Part shown: positions 1-7,650 of the stretch, piece after piece | Layout of the letters: the number at the start of each line of letters is the position of its first letter | Numbering within the stretch: position 1 is the first letter of the stretch | From: Chloroflexota bacterium | GTDB lineage: Bacteria > Chloroflexota > Chloroflexia > Chloroflexales > Herpetosiphonaceae | DNA: 64,000 nucleotides | Assembly: GCA_020161265.1 (NCBI GenBank) | Contig: JAIUOC010000007.1 | Coordinates: forward strand, 310,001-374,000 | Reading direction: 5' to 3' | The notes under the pieces: model-generated | What the model was told of the DNA's origin: nothing | The model's input: the letters and a program-made list of their open reading frames with translations, nothing else | The model's database searches: none | Translations under genes and position numbers: made by a program

Positions 1-622
1 CACTTTCAGCATCAAGCCCTTCGAGGCAGTAAAGTACTAAAGCCGTCAGTTCATGGCTTTGGCAGAGAAAGCGCACATCGTTCATATTAGGCTTAATCGC
101 CAAAAGATTGGCCAGATTATGACAACCAATGTAGCCATAATTGCCACCCCGCGTTGGTGGAATATCGCTGCGAATATCAGCTTGATCTAAACCGAGGGCG
201 GCGGTAAGCGCCACAATTTGCAGTTCCAACGGCTCAAATTCGGGCACTGGAATATCCAACCAAACTTTACAAGCCGAGGTCTTGCTCTCTTGTAACTCGA
301 CCGCCAAAATTCCCGAGGCGGTTTCAATTTGATAGCGCCCAGGAATGGCCAAATGACCGCGTTCGGCCAAGGCATGGCAAGCAGCAACCGTGGCATGGCC
401 ACATAAGGGCACTTCGACTGTCGGAGTAAACCAGCGCAATTGCAAATCGGCTTGGCTACTCGGCAATACAAAAGCCGTCTCAGAAACATTCATCTCGCGA
501 GCTAAACGCTGCATCACCACCGGATCAAGCCCAGCAGTATCGAGCAACACCGCCGCTGAATTACCAGTAAACGGAACATGAGCGAACGCATCAACTTGGA
601 CAATTTCTCGCCAGCGTGGCAT
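1..622 (-). CDS. PhzF-family isomerase/epimerase-like protein (3' end cut by window)
   Basis: The reading frame is open from an ATG at 622 to the left edge, so at least 207 residues are visible and the C-terminus is missing. The N-terminus reads like PhzF-family proteins (diaminopimelate-epimerase fold): a VDAFAHVPFTGNSAAV stretch, then NVSETAFV, whose Glu corresponds to the catalytic Glu of PhzF, then PLCGHATVAA, the substrate-loop GHAT motif. Family members isomerise small carboxylic acids; PhzF itself acts in phenazine biosynthesis, but most relatives have no known substrate and nothing nearby suggests phenazine synthesis. A GAGGAT ribosome site lies just upstream of the start on the minus strand. 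The family assignment is firm, the substrate is unknown. Confidence 0.88.
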   Translation of the reverse strand, partial: MPRWREIVQVDAFAHVPFTGNSAAVLLDTAGLDPVVMQRLAREMNVSETAFVLPSSQADLQLRWFTPTVEVPLCGHATVAACHALAERGHLAIPGRYQIETASGILAVELQESKTSACKVWLDIPVPEFEPLELQIVALTAALGLDQADIRSDIPPTRGGNYGYIGCHNLANLLAIKPNMNDVRFLCQSHELTALVLYCLEGLDAES

Positions 623-919
623 GGAACGATCCTCAAAACTAGGGTTAATCTAGCTTCATTCTAGCACGATGGCCGCTCGTTGTGGTTGCCACCGCTTCAT
701 TATAAACGCTCACTTTGCATGCTTAGGTTAAAAATAGCCCCTCATCTACCACCTGGATGAGCTAATAAAGAGTAGGGTTTCCTAAACTCACAATTCTGCT
801 CAGCAAAACCGCCAAGATCTTTTATAATAAAATTACGCTCTTGCTTCATCATTGCCGCTTAATTTGCTTAACTAAATCTAGTATGTTTAGTCAATCTCGG
901 TAGGTTTGAAGGAGTTTCT
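623..919. other. Intergenic region between divergent genes
   Basis: About 300 bases separate the PhzF-like gene (leftward) from the lipoprotein gene (rightward), so promoters for both should lie here. It is AT-rich toward 820-900. It carries the decamer TAAAGAGTAG at 766-775, which also occurs in two other intergenic regions of this window. No RNA gene or reading frame of note was seen. Confidence 0.5.
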
Positions 920-2671
920 ATGCAACGGAGCGTTCTATATCGATTTTTGTTATTAATGATACTCAGCGCTTGTGGCTCAACCCCAGCCCAGCATCCAACC
1001 ATCATCAGCGTTCCTGCGGAAACTCCAGCGATCCTTGCCGCCGAAATTACGCCTGAAGCCCAAAACTATCCTTTATTAACCGCCTATCAACAAGCAATCA
1101 ACCAGGCTTTAACCGCCACACCACCAGTCTTGACCTTGAGCAGCCTCGATTCGCAGCAGGCTATGGCGCAGATTGTGGCACTCAACGAGCCGAAATTACA
1201 AGGTCAATTCGTTGATCAAATCGGCACGCCCTTTCGGAATGAGGTGTTTGGGGTTGTGCCAGTCCGCGAAAGCGATATTATCGAAGCAACCGCAGCCTGT
1301 TTGCAAGTCAGTTGTTATCGCGTCGAGGTCTATAATTTTGCCTTGAATTTGACCCTCGCCATCACCGTTGATGTTTCCAACCAAAAAGTGATCGTGGTCG
1401 AACGCCTCGCCAACAGCCAGCCCGATATTCCCGAACACCTAACCGCAGTTGCCCGCGAGATTGCCAGCAATGCCATCGAAGTTGAGCAAGCGCTCGGCTA
1501 CAAACCAACCTCGGATCAAGCACTGATGGCCAATACCAAAACTGCCTTGAATGCCACCCGTTGCGAACGTTCAGTCCATTTGTGTGTAGCGCCAACCTTT
1601 GTTGCAGGCGAACGCGCACTCTGGGCAATTGTCGATTTGACCGATACCCGCTTGGTCGGAGTGCGCTGGACAAATGTTGGGGCAACCGGGCCTGCTGTCA
1701 CCGAAAAGGGCATGCAAAATGAGGCCGTGCTGAAGTATTGCGACCACACCACTCGCCTAGAGCGCGATGGTTGGGCCTTTGATTATATGCTGACTTCATC
1801 CGATGGCCTGCGGATTTCCGATGTGAGCTATCAAGGCAAGCCCTTATTCAAAAGCGCCAAGTTGGTCGATTGGCATGTTAACTATAGCGAACGCGATGGC
1901 TTTGGCTATAGCGATGCTGTCGGCTGCCCTTATTTTTCGCAAGCGGCAGTGATTGCGGTCGAACCACCGATGATCGGCGAAATTCGCGAGAATAATCAAG
2001 TGGTTGGGTTTCAACTGGTGCAGGAATTTTGGTCGGAGCTTTGGCCTGAGCCATGTAATTATTATTATGAACAGGCCTTTTATTTCTATTTCGATGGACG
2101 TTTTCGGCCAGCGATTGCTAGTGTTGGCCGTGGTTGCGGCGATGATGGCACCTATCGGCCTGTTACCCGCATCAGTTTAGCCGAAACTGGCACGATCAGT
2201 GCCTGGGATGGCACGCAGTGGCAAGCGTGGAAAACTGAGCAATTGCAAGGAGCCAACACCCGCCAAATCAACCCTGATGGCGCGGAATATCGCCTTGATT
2301 TGGCCAATGGCGAAAGCTATACGATTGCAACAGGCCGTGGCCAATTTGATGATGGCGGACGGGGCGACCAAGCCTATGTGTATGCAACGCTTGATCATCC
2401 TGAACGCGACGAAGGCGAAAGCGATATGGTGACAATTGGCCCATGCTGTAATACCGATGCCAACCAAGGCCCAGAGCAATTTATCGATAATCCGCCCGAA
2501 AATATTAGCAACCAACCCATTGTTTTGTGGTATGTGGCCCAACTCAAAAACGATGATACGCCTGGCAGCCAATATTGTTGGGCCGAATCGGTGTTGCGGC
2601 GCGGCGTGTACATACCAGAAGAATATCCATGTTGGTCGGGGCCGCTCTTTCAGCCAGCGCGAGGCAAATAA
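920..2671 (+). CDS. Predicted lipoprotein, function unknown
   Basis: The 583-residue product starts with a hydrophobic signal and a lipobox (LMILSACG), so Cys18 is the likely lipidated residue and the protein should sit on the outer face of the membrane. Residues about 60-200 contain alternating basic/hydrophobic strands that loosely recall the PepSY-like N-terminal domains of copper amine oxidase-type proteins, but the resemblance is weak. The second half is rich in Trp, Tyr and acidic residues and has several Cys (for example an IGPCCNTD stretch), suggesting a folded extracytoplasmic domain with disulfides. An AAGGAG site precedes the ATG. The stop is directly followed by the ATG of the next gene, so the two are probably co-expressed. 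No function is proposed. Confidence 0.8.
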   Translation: MQRSVLYRFLLLMILSACGSTPAQHPTIISVPAETPAILAAEITPEAQNYPLLTAYQQAINQALTATPPVLTLSSLDSQQAMAQIVALNEPKLQGQFVDQIGTPFRNEVFGVVPVRESDIIEATAACLQVSCYRVEVYNFALNLTLAITVDVSNQKVIVVERLANSQPDIPEHLTAVAREIASNAIEVEQALGYKPTSDQALMANTKTALNATRCERSVHLCVAPTFVAGERALWAIVDLTDTRLVGVRWTNVGATGPAVTEKGMQNEAVLKYCDHTTRLERDGWAFDYMLTSSDGLRISDVSYQGKPLFKSAKLVDWHVNYSERDGFGYSDAVGCPYFSQAAVIAVEPPMIGEIRENNQVVGFQLVQEFWSELWPEPCNYYYEQAFYFYFDGRFRPAIASVGRGCGDDGTYRPVTRISLAETGTISAWDGTQWQAWKTEQLQGANTRQINPDGAEYRLDLANGESYTIATGRGQFDDGGRGDQAYVYATLDHPERDEGESDMVTIGPCCNTDANQGPEQFIDNPPENISNQPIVLWYVAQLKNDDTPGSQYCWAESVLRRGVYIPEEYPCWSGPLFQPARGK

Positions 2672-3700
2672 ATGAGTCGTCGCAAAAAACGCCCAACTTC
2701 TGCTCAACCCACAGCCAAAGCCAGCCAGCCAGCTAGGCCCAAATCGACCAAAGCGCAAAATCGTCGCTCATTGTTGGCCTTGGGCAGCGTCCTTGCGGTG
2801 CTAGCAGTATTTGGAGCTGGTTTGTGGTGGGTTAATCGTAGTTCAGCGACTGCCAGTAATTTTCCGGTTGGCGAAGTAACCTCGTGCAAGCAAATTCCGC
2901 CCTTTGCTCAAGCCCAAGGCTTCGGGGTCAATGCCGTTTTAGATACTCAAGCGCGGCGCGTGCGGGGCATGGTGATGTACGATCTGACCAGCGATGGCCA
3001 AGAGGCCAGCCAACCTGTGCCCTATCAACACCCTTCTTGGTCAAAAGCTGGCTATCTCAGTTCACCAATTTTGGATCGCGATGGAGCGATTTACGTTGGC
3101 GCAGTGCCGTGGGTCAGCATTTTGTATAATCCCCCAGCGGCAGCCAATAAAGTCTATCGGATCGATCCACGAACTGCCGAGCTGAGCGAATTGCTCGATT
3201 TGCCAACGGCTGCACCCGCCAACAATACCAATCCATATGGCATTTTGGCGCTCAACTATGATTGCAACACCCATAGTTTGTATGTTTCGTCAGTGCTTGG
3301 CTCGACCAAAGATCAGCAATTTGGGCGGATTTTTCGCGTCGATTTAGCCACAAATAAAGCCAGCATCGTCCTTGATGGTGTTGATAGCTTTGGTATTGGA
3401 GTGTATAACGGCAACACTGGCAAGCGCTTGTATTATGCCTTGGCGCGGCAACCGCAAATCTACTCGATTGCCTTAGATAACCGAGGCAACCCAACTGGAC
3501 AGCCGCGTCAAGAGATCGATTTTAGTGGTCAAGGCTACCATGGCGATGAGCGTGGACGACGGATTAGCTTTGGCGATGCCACCATGCAAGTGCGCATCGT
3601 TCAATTCGATTACACCCTAACTGCGGTTACCAACCCTAATGAAACAACCTTGAGCTACCGTTACAACTCGCAAACTGATAGCTGGCAAGCTGAGCCATAA
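2672..3700 (+). CDS. Membrane-anchored beta-propeller-like protein
   Basis: The product (342 residues) begins with a very basic cytoplasmic tail rich in Lys, Arg and Pro, followed by one transmembrane segment near residues 33-52 and an extracytoplasmic domain. That domain has repeated blade-like units with phrases such as PILDRDGAIYVGAVP, KVYRIDPRTAELSELLDL and GRIFRVDLATNKASIVLDG, typical of SMP-30/NHL-type beta-propellers. The fold is an inference from these phrases. The gene begins on the base after the stop of the lipoprotein gene, so translational coupling is likely and the two products may act together at the cell surface. No catalytic residues could be identified. Confidence 0.75.
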   Translation: MSRRKKRPTSAQPTAKASQPARPKSTKAQNRRSLLALGSVLAVLAVFGAGLWWVNRSSATASNFPVGEVTSCKQIPPFAQAQGFGVNAVLDTQARRVRGMVMYDLTSDGQEASQPVPYQHPSWSKAGYLSSPILDRDGAIYVGAVPWVSILYNPPAAANKVYRIDPRTAELSELLDLPTAAPANNTNPYGILALNYDCNTHSLYVSSVLGSTKDQQFGRIFRVDLATNKASIVLDGVDSFGIGVYNGNTGKRLYYALARQPQIYSIALDNRGNPTGQPRQEIDFSGQGYHGDERGRRISFGDATMQVRIVQFDYTLTAVTNPNETTLSYRYNSQTDSWQAEP

Positions 3701-3741
3701 CCAAGGAGCCTATACGACCGTAGTTCGCAGGTCGCGCTTGG
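3701..3741 (+). terminator. Nested inverted repeat after the lipoprotein operon
   Basis: Nested arms are visible: CCAAG (3701-3705) with CTTGG near 3737-3741, and CGACC (3715-3719) with GGTCG (3730-3734). There is no run of T after it, so an intrinsic terminator is possible but not well supported. Confidence 0.3.
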
Positions 3742-3873
3742 CAAACCCAAAATCCCATAAACGAATCCGCCTAAAGTACCGTTTAAAGTCATGCAGAAAA
3801 GCCCAAAATATAGTGTAGTGTGTGGAGCAATATTCGCGTGCAGCTAGCACCTATTCTGCGGCGGAGGCATCGC

Positions 3874-4734
3874 ATGCATACCATTATTTTGACTGGTGAT
3901 AGTGAAGCCAGCATTCACTGCCTGAAAACCATCAGCAGCAGCTATACAGTAAAACCTCTCAGCCCAACCACTGGTGCTGTGCATATTGGTGAATATCGAT
4001 TAACTACCACCACCAGCATTCGATTGTTGGCGGTGCCGAAAGATTTATACGAGGAATTAGGTAGTGGCTTGATGGAACGAGCGATCGCCACCATTACCTT
4101 TGTCGATGGCTGCCAGCCCTCGGTGGATAGCGGCTACTTTGTCAATGAACTTGAAGAACAGGCTTTTCGCTTGGGCAAGCCCTTGATTGTGGCGGCAACC
4201 CGTGGCAATGCACCTAATGCCTTGAGCAGCGACGCCCTGCGCGAAGCCTTGGGCACATCGAGCTATGCCACTGTGGCAAGCTGTGAACTTCAGCAAATTA
4301 GTACCTTGTATCGGCTGATTGGCCAAGCGATTAAGCTAGCCCCATCGACAGCCCAACGCCATGCCCAATTGCAACAAGTGCTCAATCAATTGGTCAATGT
4401 GTCGCAATATCGGCTGCGGGGCATCGCCTTGGCAACTCACGAAGGCCTAACTTGTGCCCTAAGTTTCACCAAATCAAGCACCCATCAACGGATTAGTGGC
4501 TTATCCAAGGCTTTGTTAGATGTCTATCGCCAAATGGGCTATGCATGTGAATTGGGCTGGGCCAGTGCCTTAATTCTGCATGCCGATGAAGGCACGCTGA
4601 TTGTCGAAACCCTTGGCGAATATCTCGTTACAATGTTATGCGATGATGATTTAGGCGATATTGATGCGCTACGACGTGATCTGAGCGCCGCATTAATGCC
4701 CCAACCAGTCGAGCCACAACTCCACGCCGCCTAA
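3874..4734 (+). CDS. Degenerate small-GTPase-like domain fused to Roadblock/LC7 domain
   Basis: The 286-residue protein has two parts. The N-terminal half (about 1-150) has the strand order of Ras/MglA-type GTPases (MHTIILTGDSEASIHCLKTI, then RLLAVP and ATITFVDG), but the P-loop lacks the GxxxxGK[ST] Lys, so nucleotide binding is doubtful. The C-terminal part (about 175-275) resembles a Roadblock/LC7 (MglB-like) domain: YRLRGIALATHEGLTCAL followed by a dimer-type LILHADEGTLIVETLGEY. Such modules regulate polarity and gliding motility in other bacteria, which would suit a gliding filament; that role is inference. I chose the ATG at 3874, with GGAGG at 3863-3867; the frame extends upstream to 3820 without a ribosome site. 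Confidence 0.65.
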   Translation: MHTIILTGDSEASIHCLKTISSSYTVKPLSPTTGAVHIGEYRLTTTTSIRLLAVPKDLYEELGSGLMERAIATITFVDGCQPSVDSGYFVNELEEQAFRLGKPLIVAATRGNAPNALSSDALREALGTSSYATVASCELQQISTLYRLIGQAIKLAPSTAQRHAQLQQVLNQLVNVSQYRLRGIALATHEGLTCALSFTKSSTHQRISGLSKALLDVYRQMGYACELGWASALILHADEGTLIVETLGEYLVTMLCDDDLGDIDALRRDLSAALMPQPVEPQLHAA

Positions 4735-4740
4735 AAAAAC

Positions 4741-4771
4741 GACGGGCTACCACATTGCTTGGTAGCCCGTC
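4741..4771. terminator. Intrinsic terminator between convergent genes
   Basis: A perfect 12-bp stem (GACGGGCTACCA with TGGTAGCCCGTC) surrounds a 7-base loop. Read on the minus strand it is followed by a run of seven T, so it best serves the glycerophosphodiesterase gene; on the plus strand the tail is weaker. Confidence 0.85.
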
Positions 4772-4777
4772 AACTAT

Positions 4778-5521
4778 TTAATCAACCATAAATTGGCGTG
4801 GACGATCGGGATAATCAGCGCCAACCGCATCAACCCCCAAGCTCAAAATATGTTGATAATCTTGTTCAGGGCCGCCCCATGGGCTAACGAACAAATCGGC
4901 AGCATGGCAAGCTTCAACTTCCTCACGCGTCAACATCGCCCAGTAGGGCATCACCAAATCGGCATTCACCAATTTAGCCATAGCCGGCGCATCGGGCACG
5001 CGCGAGGCATAAATCACCCCAGTTGCCACGTCAGGCGCAATTGCTTTGAGCTGGCCTAATACCACATGATCAAACGAAATCGCCATGATTTGATCGCGCA
5101 CATTCAATTCATCAAGCAAACGTACCAAGGCCACTTCGATATCGGGGTAGAAAATCGGGCCATTTTTTAGTTCAATCACCACTTTGGTGCGATCCTTGGC
5201 CCATTGCAAAACCTCGCGCAAAGTTGGCACGCGGCAATCGCTGAACGATGGATCGAACCATGAGCCAGCATCAAGCGCCTGAATTTCGGCGGCAGTGTGG
5301 TGACACACTAGACCTGAGCCGTTGGTAGTGCGATTGAGCGTTGGATCATGAATCACCATCAACTCGCCATCTTTGCTCAAATTAACATCTAATTCCACGG
5401 CATCGGCGCGTAAAGCCAAGCCACGTTGAAAAGCCGCCATGGTATTTTCAGGAGCATAGCCTGCTGCTCCGCGATGCCCAATTACAAATGGCCCTTTGCG
5501 TGCGCCAAACGGCTGTAACAC
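4778..5521 (-). CDS. Glycerophosphodiester phosphodiesterase
   Basis: This 247-residue protein hydrolyses glycerophosphodiesters to glycerol-3-phosphate and an alcohol. The family signature is complete: GHRGAAGYAPENT near residues 14-26 (catalytic His-Arg), then AVELDVNLSKDGELMVIHD, which supplies the metal-binding Glu/Asp and the second catalytic His. No signal peptide is present, so it is cytoplasmic, like UgpQ. The frame opens at a GTG at 5536, but that codon lies directly before a strong AAGGAGGT (minus strand, 5526-5533), which is four bases upstream of the GTG at 5521; I therefore prefer 5521. It stands alone, facing an intrinsic terminator. Confidence 0.92.
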   Translation of the reverse strand: MLQPFGARKGPFVIGHRGAAGYAPENTMAAFQRGLALRADAVELDVNLSKDGELMVIHDPTLNRTTNGSGLVCHHTAAEIQALDAGSWFDPSFSDCRVPTLREVLQWAKDRTKVVIELKNGPIFYPDIEVALVRLLDELNVRDQIMAISFDHVVLGQLKAIAPDVATGVIYASRVPDAPAMAKLVNADLVMPYWAMLTREEVEACHAADLFVSPWGGPEQDYQHILSLGVDAVGADYPDRPRQFMVD

Positions 5522-5795
5522 AGCGACCTCCTTCACAAAAGCTTTTGGTTAATGCCATTGTGCAACGCCTCTGCAGGGCTGTCAATCTACGTCACCAGTT
5601 TGGGGATCGGTTGTTGGTGGGCGGGGATCGGGTAAAGAGTAGCGAAGATTTACGCTGCTATCGCCATATAACAATATTAAAATCTTTAACTTGCAATTAA
5701 AAAGTTTTAATATATACTTATGCACATCCACACATCAAACGGCACACCACTTCCAACAATTTCTCATCAACCCAACCTAACTAGGAGGATCAGCA
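5522..5795. other. Divergent intergenic region with repeats and AT-rich inverted repeat
   Basis: This region separates the leftward phosphodiesterase gene from the rightward protease gene. It holds two copies of GGGGATCGG (5602-5610 and 5623-5631), immediately followed by the shared decamer TAAAGAGTAG (5633-5642). At about 5675-5712 there is an imperfect AT-rich inverted repeat with TATTAAAA and TTTTAATA arms, which could be a promoter or operator for the protease gene. Confidence 0.45.
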
Positions 5796-6761
5796 ATGCA
5801 TCTATCTGTTCGGCGGTACGCACGGGTCGCGGTGGTTTTGAGCGTTTTAGGCTTGAGCTTGGCCCAAGGCGATGTGACCTTGGCCAAGAAAGAAGTCGAA
5901 GTTACGGTTGACCCACATACTATCGTGGCCAGTGATGGGAAGCCTGTAGACGTTATTACTGATGGCATTGTTTATGATCAATTTGGGGCGTATATCGCTG
6001 GTAACGCAGGAACTGGTGTTTTAGCCGAAGATGATCGAGCCGAAGCCGTTGACCCCAATGCTTTGCCTGCAACCCAAAGTGGCAGCCAAGAAGGCCTAAA
6101 TTCGGTAATTGGGACTGATAATCGGGTGCGGATCACGGCAACGACCTCAGACCCCTATCGTCGGATTGGCCAAATTACTTTTAGCAGCGGCGGCGGCAAC
6201 TATATTTGTACCGGTTGGTTGATCAGCGCCAACACCGTGGCAACCGCTGGTCACTGTCTCTGGAGCAACAACGCTTGGGTCACCAACGTTAAGTTCTACC
6301 CAGGCCGTAATGGCACATCAAACCCCTACGGCGGCTGTAACGCCACCAAACTCTTTACGGTTTCACAATGGCAAACCAGTGGCAGCCCCAACTACGATTA
6401 TGGTGCATTCAAAATTAATTGTAGCGTTGGCAACCAAACTGGCTGGTTCGGCTTGCGTGCGCCAAGCAGCACTGGCTTAGTTGGCCAAGTAACCAATATT
6501 GCTGGCTACCCAGGCGATAAAGCTTCAGGCACGATGTGGTTCCACTCTGATACCGTGCGCAGCTACACCAGCTTACGCCTCTCGTATGCCAACGACACCT
6601 ATGGCGGCCAAAGTGGCTCGCCAATTTGGAACAGCAGCGGCAGCTGCACCAACTGTTCGATTGGCGTACACACCAACGGCGGCACTAGCACCAACTCTGG
6701 TACACGGATCACCTCAACCGTCTTGAGCAACTTTAACACCTGGATCAATACCGCGCCATAA
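5796..6761 (+). CDS. Secreted V8-like (S1B) trypsin-fold serine protease
   Basis: The 321-residue precursor has a signal peptide (basic start, hydrophobic core to about residue 27), a propeptide of about 80 residues, and a chymotrypsin-fold protease domain. The catalytic triad is visible: His153 in ATAGHC, Asp201 in NYDYGAFK, and Ser273 in GGQSGSP. The arrangement matches the glutamyl endopeptidase (V8) branch, which cuts after acidic residues, although specificity cannot be read directly. Paired Cys residues suggest disulfides and an extracellular location. An AGGAGG site precedes the ATG, and a strong terminator follows, so it is a single-gene unit. A role in degrading proteins of prey or substrate fits the neighbouring secreted proteins. 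Confidence 0.92.
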   Translation: MHLSVRRYARVAVVLSVLGLSLAQGDVTLAKKEVEVTVDPHTIVASDGKPVDVITDGIVYDQFGAYIAGNAGTGVLAEDDRAEAVDPNALPATQSGSQEGLNSVIGTDNRVRITATTSDPYRRIGQITFSSGGGNYICTGWLISANTVATAGHCLWSNNAWVTNVKFYPGRNGTSNPYGGCNATKLFTVSQWQTSGSPNYDYGAFKINCSVGNQTGWFGLRAPSSTGLVGQVTNIAGYPGDKASGTMWFHSDTVRSYTSLRLSYANDTYGGQSGSPIWNSSGSCTNCSIGVHTNGGTSTNSGTRITSTVLSNFNTWINTAP

Positions 6762-6780
6762 GCTGTTGTTGCAACTACCA

Positions 6781-6814
6781 AAAACGCCCTTGATCATTTG
6801 ATCAAGGGCGTTTT
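6781..6814 (+). terminator. Intrinsic terminator
   Basis: A perfect 16-bp stem with a two-base centre (AAAACGCCCTTGATCA paired with its complement), GC-rich in the middle and ending in TTTT on the plus strand. It ends the protease transcript. Confidence 0.93.
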
Positions 6815-7065
6815 ACATTTACACCCGTACCCTTCTATCAATCCTCCCCCTTACAAGTAACCATGAGGCAGTAGCCCATTTAGCCTAGTTAGTATTCAAT
6901 CCTTCGTAAGCTGCGGTCTAGGGTTATTGGCTTACCAAAAGATCGCCACTCCCACGGTCAAACAAGCGAATTGTCCTTATTCAATGTTTCGTTGCTTGGG
7001 TCATGCCGATTTCACGATTCGCGATCAGTGGAACAGGCCAGCCCTCTGATGTGGGAGTAGCTTGT
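6815..7065. other. Intergenic region before surface-protein genes
   Basis: About 250 bases with no gene. I looked for a riboswitch because of the long leader before surface genes, but did not find the conserved cores of c-di-GMP or other common classes. A promoter must lie here but no good -35/-10 pair was recognised. Confidence 0.4.
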
Positions 7066-7626
7066 ATGACGTTGTTCATTCGAAGCCTAGTAATTCTGCT
7101 GATCGCTCTCGTGGCTCTACCGACCCAACCTTCGCATGCTGCGGATGTTGGACCATTGGCATTAACCCCAACCGAGCCACCAACACCAACCAACACACCC
7201 TTGCCAACCAATACACCTGAACCGGCAACCACTGCGCCTACTAGAGTTGTGTTGCCCACCAATACTCCCGAGCCAACCAGCATTGCTCAGCCAACTGGCA
7301 TAGCACCAACTCAAGCCCCAAGCATTGAGCCAACGGCCACGCCAATTATCTCGGTACCAGGCATTACGGCCACGGCAACTCCAGAACAAAGCATTCCTAG
7401 CCCAACTCCCAGCCCTTCGCCAACTCCTGAACAACCAAGCGCAACGCCCATGCCCAGCGCAACTGCGATGCCGCAGCCAACTGCCAAGCCAGCAGCGCCA
7501 CCAGCAGGCAACCAACCACCATTGCCACGCACCAGTAGCGCTGACACTGCCGCCTTATGGTTTATTGGCTTATTAGGTTTATTAGTCGGACTGATCGGCT
7601 TTGGCATTCAACGACGTGCCGCTTAG
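7066..7626 (+). CDS. Pro/Thr-rich surface protein with LPRTS sorting-signal-like tail
   Basis: The 186-residue product has a signal peptide (MTLFIRSLVILLIALVALP, cleaved after about SHA), a long low-complexity stalk of Pro, Thr, Ala and Ser with PTNTPLPT and PTPSPSPT units, and a C-terminus made of LPRTS, a hydrophobic segment of about 20 residues and a terminal QRRAA. That order (LPxT-type motif, membrane segment, basic end) is the layout of a sortase substrate, with Ser in place of Gly. A stalk of this kind usually spans or protrudes from the envelope. A GGGAG site eight bases before the ATG at 7066 decides the start; the frame extends upstream to 7003 but that start would precede the signal peptide by 21 residues. 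It lies 24 bases before the giant repeat gene and may be co-transcribed. Confidence 0.75.
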   Translation: MTLFIRSLVILLIALVALPTQPSHAADVGPLALTPTEPPTPTNTPLPTNTPEPATTAPTRVVLPTNTPEPTSIAQPTGIAPTQAPSIEPTATPIISVPGITATATPEQSIPSPTPSPSPTPEQPSATPMPSATAMPQPTAKPAAPPAGNQPPLPRTSSADTAALWFIGLLGLLVGLIGFGIQRRAA

Positions 7627-7650
7627 TGTTAACCAACGAGGTTTAAACGT

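Noticed and set aside
187..489. Minus-strand frame of 100 codons near the left end
   Set aside because: It lies in a different frame from the PhzF-family gene, which covers 1-622 and has clear family motifs.
2177..2758. 193-codon minus-strand frame opposite the lipoprotein gene
   Set aside because: Fully antisense to a gene with signal peptide, ribosome site and coupled downstream gene; the antisense text shows no recognisable family.
6815..7065. Riboswitch in the leader of the surface genes
   Set aside because: I compared the region by eye with common riboswitch cores, including c-di-GMP types, and found no matching conserved blocks.
7311..7607. Gly/Val-rich frame of 98 codons on the minus strand
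   Set aside because: It is the antisense of the Pro/Thr-rich stalk of the surface protein; the repeated codons there give open frames on both strands. No ribosome site.
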